Program-made: the position numbers and the translations under genes | Shown here: positions 1 to 10,587 of the stretch, piece after piece | Position numbering within the stretch: the first letter of the stretch is position 1 | How the letters are laid out: the number at the start of each line of letters is the position of its first letter | NCBI RefSeq assembly: GCF_963576675.1 | Contig: NC_088918.1 | Location: 46,905,501 to 46,969,500 of the forward strand | From: Euphorbia lathyris | Lineage: Eukaryota; Streptophyta; Magnoliopsida; Malpighiales; Euphorbiaceae | Length of the DNA stretch: 64,000 nucleotides | Direction of reading: 5' to 3' | The notes under the pieces: generated by a model | Database searches by the model: none | The model's input: the letters and a program-made list of their open reading frames with translations, nothing else | What the model was told of the DNA's origin: nothing

Positions 1-202
1 AAGTTGGACTTAATTAACGAAACTTGTATTTTTACAAAAAAATCACTAACATTGCGAAAAATCGAGTTTTACGTAAAACATTTGAATTTTACATAAATCT
101 TATATGTTTAGGTAATGTTACGTAACGTAACATAACTTAATGCGACGTAAGTAACATAACATAATGTGACGTAACGTAACATAACATAAATTAATGTGAC
201 CA

Positions 203-526
203 CTCAACTTTACACTTTTTAACACTTGTGGCCACTCAATGCCTCAACATGACCATTAACGGTCTAAAAATAAAAAATTCTAAGAATTAATGATATTATA
301 AGCAACTTTAATTTTTTAAAATTGTGATTTTGGAAAGAGAGTAGATTTTTAGAGAGAGAAATCTCCAAAATTGTGATTTTGGAAAATAAAAAATGTGGTT
401 TCATGGTAAATATCATTTCGAACCACTTTAATTCTTGAATATTTTCATTTTGAACTCGTTAAGAGTCATTTTGAAAAATTATTTAAAGTTTAATGGCCAC
501 AAATGTTAAAAGGTGTAAAGTTGAGT
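203..526. repeat. Inverted-repeat pair, probable remnant of a MITE
   Basis: The arm at about 203-236 is nearly the reverse complement of about 493-526, about 33 bp with two or three mismatches, and shares the core words CTCAACTTTACAC and TGTGGCCA. The 250 bp between them are AT-rich and non-coding. No target-site duplication or full terminal repeat was found, possibly because the outer part lies beyond position 1. A foldback-type DNA element is the likeliest reading. Confidence 0.5.
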
Positions 527-1161
527 TACTTTTATATTAAATTTATGAAGTTCAGTACTCATATCGTTAAAGAAAACAAAGTTTAATAGCTATTGGTGTA
601 ATTTACGCTATAATAAAGTATCACCTAAAATATATATAAAAAAAACACAATAAAAAATTAAGTAGGAATTAATAAGTCAAAATTATATTAAATTACAAAT
701 ACAAATTAGTTGAAAATTTATTTAACTATGAACTACTGGCATAGTTTTTTTTGTTTATTTTATTATATGTTTTTTTAATATTCCATAAGCAGAATAAAAA
801 TATAATCCATGATGATTTTGATTTGATTCAAAATTGAAATATAGAAGCAAAGTTTTTTTTTTATGATAAACGAAGAAGTAGAGAAGGAAAGTTAATGCAT
901 AATCTTGTGATTTGGTGTGTTTAATAAGAATAACATGAAAAAAAATTGGATTTAATTTTAATTTTAGTTTATTTTTATTATATTTTATAAGAAAAACCGT
1001 GACAATTAATATAAAAGAGAAATATTGTGATTTTGGTTTTATTATGGAGAGAGAATTATGCTTTTAGGTAACCTGATAACCTGTTAGTGACCTTCTATAA
1101 CAGGTCATTTATTCAGAATTTAATAGTCTCCATGGATGGAGACTCGCCATTGAGAACTCTT

Positions 1162-1163
<2 letters not shown>

Positions 1164-1232
<69 letters not shown>

Positions 1233-1234
1233 TT
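1164..1234. repeat. (TA)n then (TTTA)n microsatellite
   Basis: About 19 TA dinucleotides run directly into eight or nine TTTA/TTAT units. The microsatellite sits where the 3' terminus of the minus-strand copia LTR to the right would be expected, so it hides that LTR's true end. Confidence 0.9.
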
Positions 1235-1628
1235 TTCCTTTTCCCAAGATCCGTTAATCGTTATTTCATATTAAAAAGGATTAAACTTATATACCTTTTC
1301 TGAAGAACTATCTACCGTTGCAAATGAAGTACCCACATAGATATCAACCATCTTTTACGAACACAAACAATACAAAAGAAAACGTTAATTATCAACCAAT
1401 GAATAGCAGCCAAAATAGATTCTCTAACGGAATCAACATGAAATCAAAAAGAGAATAAACTAGAAAAGTAATTATTCGAGTGAAAATCGGAAGACGATTT
1501 GCTTCCTCTTGGTTTTGGCTTGTGTTGGCCAAATTTAGCATAGGGGTGGTGAGTATCTATAGAGTTTTCCATTCCTAACCCTAATCCAATTAGGTTTAAA
1601 TAGTTAATTAGAATTCTAATCTCATTAG

Positions 1629-2165
1629 GTTTGCTAAGTTGAATACTGATGGCTCCTGCCTTAGCAATGGCAGAATTGCTGCTGGAGGAGTTCTTCGGGA
1701 TGCTGGTGGCAATTGGATGGCGGGGTTTACCCATAACTTGGGGACGGGCTCCTCCTTTTCTGCGGAGCTCTGGGGTATCTTGTCAGGTATTAAACTCGCC
1801 ATTCGCATGGGTGTTAAAAAGCTCTCGGTGGAATCTGATAATCTGGAGGCTATTAACAGGATTTCAGATAGCCAGGCTGTTTGTCTGAAGAGCCAAAATC
1901 TCATCAAAGCTATTTTGAGGCTTCGTCCTGCCTTTGAGTATCTTAATTTCTCCCATATTTTTAGGGAGCAAAACCGCGTGGCGGATCGCTTAGCAGCTGC
2001 TGGGCATGGGAGAATGTTAGGTGTTTCTACCCTCTCTGTTCCTCCTTCTTTTCTTTTGCCTTCTCTCCTAGAGGATAGGATTGGGGTCAGCCTTCCTAGA
2101 CTGATCCCAGTGTAGGTTTTTTGTTGGTTTTGTTTTTTTTCCTTTCCTTTCTTACCAAAAAAAAA
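1629..2165 (+). mobile_element. 5'-truncated LINE (non-LTR retrotransposon) 3' end
   Basis: The segment starts inside a coding frame, ends in a T/C-rich 3' UTR and a 9-A tail, and is flanked by a 24-bp direct repeat with three mismatches (1605-1628 and 2166-2189, sharing TAATCTCATTAG). A 5' truncation, A tail and long variable TSD are typical of target-primed reverse transcription. It is inserted in the minus-strand copia LTR. What remains is the C-terminal ribonuclease H part of a plant L1-type ORF2. Confidence 0.85.
1630..2115 (+). CDS. Ribonuclease H domain of a truncated LINE ORF2 (RVT_3 type)
   Basis: This frame of about 162 codons is open from the truncation point to its stop. It reads as an RNase H fold with all four acidic positions visible in order: NTDGS near residue 6, SAELWG near residue 48, VESDN near residue 71 and NRVADRLA near residue 120. 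In plant L1-type elements this domain follows reverse transcriptase and removes the RNA strand of the hybrid. There is no native start codon, because the element is cut upstream and the frame simply continues into the flank. The antisense frame over the same bases is a shadow. Expression from this copy is unlikely without an outside promoter. Confidence 0.85.
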   Translation, partial: FAKLNTDGSCLSNGRIAAGGVLRDAGGNWMAGFTHNLGTGSSFSAELWGILSGIKLAIRMGVKKLSVESDNLEAINRISDSQAVCLKSQNLIKAILRLRPAFEYLNFSHIFREQNRVADRLAAAGHGRMLGVSTLSVPPSFLLPSLLEDRIGVSLPRLIPV

Positions 2166-2682
2166 TAATTTTAATTTTAATCTCATTAGAATACTTATTT
2201 ATGATAGATAATAACTTAATTAGAGATATAATCGCATTATACTTACTAATTAATATTAGGAACATTATCATTATATATATATATATATATATATAGTCAC
2301 ATAATTAATAATTCTCCATTCTAATCAAGTTAATTTTCTAATAGGATTATAATCCTATAATTAATTTATCTATAACTATAATCCAATTATAATTATCTAA
2401 ATAAATCAATTAATCAAATTAAATCCCACACTATATAAAAGTTTGGCCCCTATGTAGTCCATTCTCAAATTACCATTCCGTTCTTTGGTCCAAATCTCAT
2501 GTATGATCCATTAGGTTCTTACCGCTACTAGCCGCATATAGTTATTGGAATTAATTCAAACAAATTAATTTCAACTAAATGTATAACGGAATGAGTGTGC
2601 AAACTATTATTGGCAGAATCGTAAATATTCACTGAGAGCGATAAGAAGCTATGTTGATACTGACGTTTAACTTTCCGTATCA

Positions 2683-3213
2683 TATCCAATAGGCTTAATA
2701 CATCATTTGCCCCCTGAACTTGTCCAAAATGGTTGATTGGCTCCTTGAACTTTCAAAGTGTCTCGATAGCCCCCTGAACTTACATAAAATGTTCAGTTAG
2801 CCCCCTGAACTTGCGTAAAACGTAATCAATTGATCACTCGGTTGTAAAAAAGTAAGCTAAATGCGGAAGATGTATTCCACGTGTCTTAGAATGTTATTAC
2901 ATAATTCAAGAATAGAGTAAAAATGAAGTTATTACTTACTCAATTATAAACCTTGTATTCTCTAATATTACAACCGGAATACCCCGATCTTGATTGTTTT
3001 ATTTTTTTAAGACGCGTGCAATACATTTTCCGCATTTAACTTACTTTCTTGCAACTGAGTGATCAATTGATTACGTTTTACGCAAGTTCAAGGGGCTAAC
3101 TGAACATTTTATGTAAGTTCAGGGGGCTATCGAGACACTTTGAAAGTTCAAGGGGCCAATCAACCATTTTGGACAAGTTCAGGGGGCAAACGATGTATTA
3201 AGCCTATCCAATA
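2683..3213. mobile_element. Mutator-like MITE with long terminal inverted repeats
   Basis: The element proper is 2692-3204 (513 bp). It begins GGCTTAATACATC and ends with the exact complement GATGTATTAAGCC. The inverted repeats extend about 200 bp inward with few mismatches, leaving a short AT-rich centre. A perfect 9-bp duplication, TATCCAATA, lies on both sides (2683-2691 and 3205-3213). A 9-bp TSD with long TIRs is the hallmark of non-autonomous Mutator-like elements. It has no coding capacity. It sits inside the minus-strand copia LTR. Confidence 0.92.
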
Positions 3214-4046
3214 TAATTCGATCTTTCATCAGTTATATCCTTAAATGAATCTGTAACTATGGAATATGTCGAGTTACATATAATGCGACGTCTGTTTTAC
3301 TTGCTCTGGTAGAATTAACTCTGAATAGATAGGTTAAGTGAAATCTCCATTTCACCTCTTAATCATATCACATTGCAATGATTTCAAGTTAATTCTCCAT
3401 AAGAGGCCATGGATATTTTTTTATCTATCATGAGTGAAGAATGCTTAACCTAATATTAACCATCTTGCAATTACTTTATATGATACCCAACGCCTGCTCA
3501 CACACACCCCAGGAACCCTCCTGTTATGGATCGTGTTTAAATAGAGTCAAAGTAACATACTCCATAATCCAAAATCACTAATTAATGTTTGTTTGAGTCT
3601 GAGGATACTTATACCTACTAATACCTTTGAGGTGAAACATATTACATAAGATAAATCCATCCATCTTATTATCTCAAATCGGGTCCCCAAGCCTAATGAA
3701 CTCATTCACTGGATCCATATAACTGCCTAGATATCTAAATAGTGAGATCAGCTTTCTGCTCACAACAGAAGACATTATTACATACAAGTCTCAACAATAT
3801 TATGTTAATCCCTAAACATATTACTTGACTTGGGGCAACTTTAAGTTTATTAACTTATTATAAATTACAGTCCCACTTTATGATTACTTAAATAAACTTG
3901 AGATTTCCTTTTATTTAACTTGTTTAGTTGTGATAAAAGATCAATGTCTTTATATAGTTAATCATGCTATATTTCATAAAACAAATTATAAAAGAACAAT
4001 TCATTTACAAATATTTATATCCTAAAACAATTGTCTATAGGACTTC

Positions 4047-4319
4047 TCCCACTTGGACTAAAGCCAATTGTTTCTAAAAATATTCTCATAAGTGTTCGTA
4101 TGATGATCATGAATCTTATGGGCTAAGGCCTTTTTAATGGATTTACAAGAATGTCTTGATGGACGCTCTTTTAATTCTCACAACTACTTTCGTTGTTAAC
4201 TCTTGGAAAAGATAGTAACGACTGAGGTAGTGGTTGGACGTATTATGAGACCACGTGTCCTTAGCTTGTGTAGTAGCTCTATTGTTAATCCCATTAACAA
4301 TGTTAGGTAACACGCCTGT
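4047..4319 (-). pseudogene. 3' end of a copia pol (RNase H tail) and polypurine tract, Copia-B family
   Basis: On the minus strand this matches the last 270 bp of Copia-B pol (31120-31390): both carry the words TTAACAATAG, TCTCATAATACGTCCAA and CTCAGTCGTTACTATC, followed by a purine-rich GTGGGAGAA just before the LTR. It is the extreme C-terminus of the polyprotein, with no catalytic residues. The rest of that element is missing because SIRE-A begins at 4320. One short frame (stop at 4196) spans part of it but reads on into the SIRE-A LTR, so it is not a gene. Confidence 0.75.
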
Positions 4320-5657
4320 TGAAACACCTTTCTACATGATTTTGATTTGACAAAATTATTTAAAGTATAGTTAATAAAATATTCCAACACATTAAATTTA
4401 AATGCTTTGATTTATTAATACTAATGTGTTTGTTCAATGTTGAGTTAATTGATTTATAAGAATCAAGACATTAAAAGTTTAAGGCCCAAAAGCCCACAAG
4501 AGAAAGTCAAGCCCAAGTCAACTATCGAAAGCCACATAGCCCAAGCAGAACAAAACGGAGCCCAGCAGGGAGAAGGATCGAGACGCCTTCTCAATTGCTT
4601 CAAGACGAAGCTGCTCAGTCAAACGACAAGGAAGTCAGGTCAGCAGCTGGCCTGGACAACTTGGAGACAAAGTATTTTCACTTAAGGAAGTATTTAGACG
4701 AAGCAGAAAGCTGTCTGGAAGACTTTTCCTAAAATGTGGAGACACTCTGACCAACCTGAGGAAAAACAACTGATCCCTGGCGAAGATAGAGGATGCAATG
4801 TTCTTATTGGCCGAAGATGTTGAGCACTGACCGGATGAAAGCGACAGGTAGCTGTTTTCCTCCAACGGTTATTTCGAAATTCGAAATGACCGATGCCTTA
4901 GATGTCACTATAAATAGGCCTCTCAAATGCTTCATTCAATGCAGATCTTCATCAAGTCAAAACGCTGACCAAATACCAACTCGAAGTTCTGTCTTGAAAA
5001 GCAAGGCAAATTCTTACACCAATTCCTATTTTTGTGTAAGAGTCTAGAGTGATTCATTCATCTAAAGTGTTCTTAGCTTTTGTTAGAACAAAGACTTTAT
5101 CATTTCTAGAGAATAGAAATGAGAAGTTGAGTTGCTCGGTTATAGCACTCAGCAGTAGTTATAGTATTGAGTAGAAGAATAGAGGAAGGTACTCTTGTAT
5201 ACTCAGTAGCTATTTGTAAACGGTTTGTGCTCTACCTTTAAAGAGCTCAGTAGAGGATTCGAAAAGCTCGGAAGGATTCCGGAGACTGGATGTAGGCAAG
5301 GAGGCCGAACCAGGATAAGTCTGCTCAGTAACATATTTCTAACCCTTTACTCTTTTATATATTGCTTGTTGTGTACTGCCTAGTAAAACACTAAAAAGAA
5401 CAAACGCTGAGTTGAGTGATCTGAGAGTTGAGTTCAGGAATAGACTTAAGTGCTATCTCCTGAATCATGGTTAAAACAGTTTTAGTCAGTAGTTGACTAA
5501 GCCTGCCTCTAACCTTACTCAGTATTACTGTGCTAAAAGACTTAATTAAAGTCTTAGTTTAAAATATAAGTCAGCCTTACGTGAAATTTTTTAAATAGTT
5601 CCTAACCCCCCCCCCCCCCCTTTGGAACTAACTTTTTCACATTACACAGGACCAACA
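4320..5657 (+). repeat. 5' LTR of SIRE-A (1338 bp)
   Basis: It starts TGAAACACCTTTC and ends ACCAACA, two bases before the PBS, and aligns with the SIRE-B LTR (50587-52075) at both ends. It contains a TATA box (ctataaatag, about 4908-4917) and many CTGAGT/ACTCAG words. Just before the 3' end, a run of 15 C (5606-5620) is enclosed by the inverted pair TAGTTCC (5596-5602) and GGAACTA (5624-5630). Confidence 0.88.
4908..4917 (+). promoter_or_regulatory. TATA box of the SIRE-A LTR
   Basis: The sequence CTATAAATAG lies about 590 bp into the LTR. Transcription would start about 30 bp downstream, dividing the LTR into U3 and R/U5. The SIRE-B LTR has the related ACTATAAAAT at 51317-51326. Confidence 0.7.
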
Positions 5658-5659
5658 AG

Positions 5660-5672
5660 TGGTATCAGAGCC
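5660..5672 (+). other. Primer-binding site, initiator Met-tRNA
   Basis: TGGTATCAGAGCC is complementary to the 3' end of plant initiator methionine tRNA, the usual primer for copia minus-strand DNA synthesis. It lies two bases after the LTR end and 48 bp before the gag start codon. Confidence 0.93.
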
Positions 5673-5720
5673 TAACTAGCTCAGTGCACAAGATATAACT
5701 ATCTTGACCTGATCTATCTA

Positions 5721-7461
5721 ATGGCTGAGAATAGCACTCATTTCCTCCCTGGAAATCAGACAACTCAGATACTCCCTGAGGGAGTATCCATCTCTAGGCC
5801 TCCACTGTTCTTCAGGTCTAACTATACCTTTTGGAAGAACATGATGAAAAATTTCATTCAGGCAACAAATATGAGTGCATGGCTTTCTATAGTCCAAGGC
5901 CCATTTGTTCCCTATGAAACTGTTGCCGGCCAAAAGGCCGTCAAGGAAGAGGCTAAGTGGTCAGAGGATGACCTCAAGAAATTGCAAAATCATGCCTCGG
6001 CTATAAACATGCTTCACTGTGCTCTAGATGCTGCAGACTACAATAAGATTTCAGGTTGTGAGTCAGCACAAGAAATCTGGAAGAAGCTAGAGGTCACCTA
6101 CGAAGGAACCAGTAAGGTTAAGGAGTCCAAGGTGAACCAACATATGCGATATACGAGCTGTTCGAGATGAACAATGGTGAAGGCATCTCTGAGATGAACT
6201 CAAGATTAACCAATATAATCAACGAGCTCAAGAGACTCAGTAAGAACTTCACTGAGGAAGAACAAGTGAAGAAGATACTGAGGAGTCTTCTCCAAAGTTG
6301 GCAAGCAAAGAAGACTGCCGTTGAGGAAGCTCAGGACTTGACCACCTACAAGTATGATGAGCTCATTGGATCTCTGCTGACCCATGAGATCTTAATGAAG
6401 AACTTTGAGGTGAAGGAAAAGTCTCAAGACAAGAAGCAAAAGTCTCTTGTCATGAAAGCTGACTCTACCGATGGTGACTCATCGGATGATGAAGAAATGG
6501 TCATGTTCACCAGATAGATGAAGAAGCTGTTTCGCAAGAATGATAAGTACATCAAGAAGCCATTCAAGAGGAATGACAAATACAAAGCTGAGTCAAGTGA
6601 CAGCAGATATAAGAAAGAAAACTCAAAGCCCATCACATGCTTTGAATGTCATCAAACTGGCCATATCAAGTCAAGTTGTCCTACCTTGAAGAAGGACAAG
6701 AAGAGCAGCAAAAAGGCAATGGTGGCCACCTGGAGCGATAGTGATGAATCATCCTCATCAGGAGCTGGTGCCACTGAGTCAGCAAACATCTGCTTCATGG
6801 CTGATGAGTTTGCTGAGCCTGTCCTTCTGAGCAAGCTGACCCCTTATGTGCTTCAGACAATAAGGAACAATCTACTGAGGTAACGTCCCTACCTTTGTTC
6901 AGAAATGAAATGATAAATGCCCTGAGTGATCTTTACACACTTGTTAAAAAAATGTAACAAAAAAGTAAAAGCACTCAGCAGGCGATGTGATGAGATAGAG
7001 GAGGTCAAGCTCAGTGACCTTCGATATCTTCTCCAGGACAATACCAGGCAGGATGAAAACTTAAAAATCATGCATAGGTTTGTCACTGAGGTCCAATAAG
7101 ATTCAAAGAAACTGAAAAAGGACATCACATTTATTCAGAACCAACTCGGGTTCCGAATAAAAGAAATCCCCATCATCACGCTCAGTACTCAGGTACTGGT
7201 CAGCGGAGATGGAATCCCCATCAAAATGTCCAGTGTGACTTTTATGGGAAGAAAGGACACACGACAAATGTGTGCCGCCATGCTCAACACTCAGGTGCTG
7301 GTCAGCAGAAATGGATTCGCCAGCAAAAGATCAATTGTGACTTTTGTGGCAAGAATGGTCACACTACAAAGGTGTGTCACCACCGAGTAAAGTATAATGT
7401 ATCACCTGCTGAGCCTAACAAACGAGGACCCAAAAAGCTTTGGGTACCTAAAAGTAACTAG
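5721..7461 (+). pseudogene. SIRE-A gag, broken
   Basis: The start ATG (MAENST) is shared with SIRE-B. The N-terminal part has the copia gag signature NYTFWKNMMKNFIQA. Further on are an acidic serine/aspartate stretch, one zinc knuckle (CFECHQTGHIKSSC, about 6640-6680), a predicted coiled-coil region, and two more knuckles near 7230-7275 (first one with a Cys changed to Tyr) and 7340-7382 (CDFCGKNGHTTKVC). Gag would form the capsid and bind element RNA. A one-base deletion near 6147, a stop at 6515 and further frameshifts near 6880-7140 make it non-functional. SIRE-B is open across most of the same region. Confidence 0.88.
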
Positions 7462-7462
7462 T

Positions 7463-10400
7463 GTATTGCAAGTTGGCCTGAGGTGTGCTGAGAAGTCAAA
7501 ATTATGGTACATTGACAGCGCATGCTCGAGGTATATGACTGGTGATGAAACTCAATTCATCACACTCGTGCATAAACATAGAGGAAGTGTAAGTTTTGGA
7601 GACAACAAAAAGGGTAAGATAGTAGGTTCAGGAACCGTTGGTGACAATCCTACTATTGAGTCAGTCCAGAGGACTTAAATATAACCTATTGAGCGTAGCT
7701 CAGCTGTGTGACAGCGGTAGGAAAGTTATATTTGATGCCTCTAGATGTAAAATACTCGAGGGCAAAATAAAGGAATTGATTTTAACTGCTCATCGGGTTG
7801 ACAATGTCTTTATGCTGAATTTGGAAAAGAAGTTTTCAAAGAATATATGCTTAGTGTCAAAGGAAGAAAATTCCTGGCTATGGCACAAGAGACTTGGTCA
7901 TGTAAGCATGGACCTCCTGGCCAAATTATCAAGAAAGCAATTAGTTGAGGGACTGCCCAAACTTAAGTTTGAAAAGGATCAATTATGCAATGCTTGTCAG
8001 TATGGAAAACAGACTAAGAAATCTTTTCAAAGTAAAAATATAGTCTCAACCAAGCGTCCATTAGAGTTGTTACACTTGGATCTCTTCGGACCAGTCCAGC
8101 CGCTGAGCTTGGGTGGTAGGAGATTTTCCTTGGTCATTGTAGATGACTTTTCTAGGTACACTTGGGTCATCTTGCTCAGTAGCAAGGATGAAACTTTTGA
8201 GATGTTTTCAACACTGTGTAGAAAACTTGAAAATGATAAAGACCTAAAAATAGCTCACATTCGAAGTGATAATGGTGGAGAATTCAAGAATCAACTGTTT
8301 GATGAATTCTGTGAAGCCAGCAGCATTGACCATAACTTCTCTGCTCCTAGAACTCCTCAACAGAATGGGGTAGTTGAAAGGAAGAACATAACTCTGGTTG
8401 AAATGGCCAGGACAATGTTGAGTGAGAATAGGCTTCCAAAGTACTTTTGGGGAGAAGCTGTTAACACAGCATGCTATATACTCAATAGGGCTCTAGTTAG
8501 AGCTATACTGAGGAAAACCCCCTATGAACTTTGGAAAGGACGAAAACCTAACATAGGATATTTTCGTTCCTTTGGTTGTAAATGTTTTATTCTAAATAGT
8601 AAGGACAACCTTGCTAAGTTTGATTCAAAAGCTGACGAAGCTATCTTTTTATGCTACTCAACAAACAGCAAAGCATATAGAATTTTCAATAAACGAACTC
8701 AGGTCTTAGAAGAGTCTGTTCATATTGAGTTCGATGAAACTAACCCTGCAGAGAAGGTCATTCAGACAACTGAAGATGATCCCAGCTCAGTCCCTGCTGA
8801 CCTGAGTACAACCACTGAGTCACTTCCTCAAGGACTGACTAAAGGTAAAAACGAAACTCAAATCATCTTCACTGACCAATCTAAACATGCAGAGATTGTT
8901 GAAACACAACCCGCTGAAGATATTACACTGCCGAGAGAAATCAGAATCCCAAGTGGACATTCTGAAAGCAACATCCTCGATGCTGCTGAGAATACCCTGA
9001 TGACAAGAAATCAACTCAGGAGATACCTCAGCAACGTAGCCTTCGTCTCAGTTCTTGAACCAAAGAATTTTTCAGAAGTTGAGAACGATGAGTTCTGGAT
9101 GGGTGCAATGCAAGAGAAGCTTGACCAATTCAGAAGGAATGAAGTGTGGGACTTAGTGCCAAATCCAAAAAGCCAGAAGACTATAGGAATAAGATGGGTC
9201 TTCCACAACAAGCTAGATGAACAATGGAACGTAGTCAGGAACAAAGCCAGACTCGTAGCTCAAGGCTACAGTCAGCAGGAAGGTATTGACTACGGTGAGA
9301 CCTTTGCCCCAGTGGCAAGGCTAGAAGCTATAAGAATATTGTGTGCTTATGCTAGCTTTATGAACTTTAAATTGTTTCAAATGGATGTCAAGAGTGCATT
9401 TCTTAATGGAGTTATAAATGAGGAGGTCTATGTTAATCAGCCTCCAGGGTTTGAGGATCCCAAGTTCCCAAACCATGTTTATAAACTCAAAAAGGCTTTG
9501 TATGGTCTGAAGCAAGCACCACGTGCTTGGTATGAAAGACTAACAAGCTTTCTGCTGACTAGAAATTATGTCAGGGGAAAAGCTGATACAACCTTATTCA
9601 TAAAGAAAAAGGGTAAGGATACCATGCTGGCACAACTTTATGTTGATGACATCATATTTGGTGCTACTAATGAGTCTTTGTATAAGGAATTTAGCAAGCA
9701 GATGCAAACTGAGTTTGAAATGTCAATGATGGGAGAACTCAACTTCTTCCGTGGACTTCAAATCAAACAAGGCAAGAATGGCATATTCATCAGTCAGACC
9801 AAGTATGCAAAGGAGATATTGAAGAAATATGAGATGGACAACTGTAAGTCAATATCTACACCAATGGGCACTGATATTGTCCTCTGTGCTGACGAAAATG
9901 ATAAGTCAGTAGACATCAAATTGTACCGAGGTAAGATTGGCTCTCTACTCTATCTAACGACAAGTAGGCCAGATATTCAGTTCTCAGTATGTTACTGTGC
10001 AAGATATCAATCTAACCCTAAGGAATCTCATTACATAGCCGTAAAAGGAATCTCTTAGATATTTGCAAGGCTCAGTAAATGCAGGTTTATGGTATCCCAA
10101 TACTGATGAGTTCACACTCTTTGGATACACTGACGCTGACTATGGACGAGACAAGCTGAAACGAAAAAGCACCTCAGGAGGATGTCATTTTCTTGGAAGC
10201 TGTCTTGTGTCTTAGTTTAGCAAAAAGCAGTCGTCAGTAGCCCTGTCAACAACTGAAGCTGAGTACATTGCTGCTGGAAGCTGTGTTGCCCAAGTCCTCT
10301 GGATCAAGCAACAGCTGGATGACTATGGAGTTCAGACTAAAATGATTGAAGTCAAATGTGACAACAAAAGTGCCATTGACTTATCAAAGAATCCAATCCA

Positions 10401-10587
10401 GCACGGCAGGATGAAGCATTCCAGGATAAGGTAGCACTTTATCAGAGATCATGTACTCAAGGGTGAGATCAAGCTGACCTATGTCCCAACGGATGAGCAG
10501 CTTGCCGATATCTTCACGAAGCTACTGGCTCATGAGCAGTTCAGTATACTGAGAGAAGACATAGGTATGTTCAATCCTCTTCAATAA
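7463..10587 (+). pseudogene. SIRE-A pol: protease, integrase, reverse transcriptase, RNase H
   Basis: Domains in order: protease with the active-site region WYIDSACSRYMTG (about 7506-7545; SIRE-B has the same DSA triad), GAG-pre-integrase and integrase with the HHCC finger ([13 protein letters not shown] to CNACQYGK, about 7880-8005) and the D,D,E core ([23 protein letters not shown]), then reverse transcriptase with the YVDD site at about 9639-9650, then RNase H (TDADYGRDK). An open frame of 806 codons covers 7638-10058. Breaks are a frameshift near 7670 between protease and integrase, another near 10050, and a TAG near 10216 inside RNase H. The frame ends FNPLQ at 10587. Confidence 0.92.

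Larger units (their letters stand above)
1..1234. other. AT-rich flank without a recognisable gene
   Basis: No open frame or protein motif is supported here. Near 113-200 there is a run of short GTAAC/ATAAC words, at 203-526 an inverted-repeat pair (listed separately), and at about 318 and 368 two direct copies of a 19-bp word built on AAAATTGTGATTTTGG. The rest is low-complexity A/T. It is probably older repeat debris, but no family was identified. Confidence 0.6.
1235..4043 (-). repeat. Ty1/copia LTR (Copia-B family), minus strand, interrupted twice
   Basis: Read on the minus strand, this stretch follows the Copia-B LTR found at 19051-26124: the shared order includes CAATTGTTTTAGGATATAAA near its start, the 'tagtagc...aacctaatgg' block near 2500-2560 and the CTTGGAAAAGGG-like end near 1240. 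Without the LINE and the MITE the length is about 1.7 kb, close to the 1.79 kb of Copia-B. Similarity is clearly lower than between the two Copia-B LTRs, so it is an older relative. The first 13 bases of the LTR (the TGTTGGGG end) are deleted at about 4043. Confidence 0.8.

Noticed and set aside
1608..2186. 192-codon minus-strand frame over the LINE fragment
   Set aside because: It is antisense to a frame with a clear RNase H motif order and shows no motif itself.
5660..5672. tRNA gene fragments at the PBS sites
   Set aside because: They match only the complement of a tRNA 3' end, and all lie next to LTR ends, as expected for primer-binding sites.
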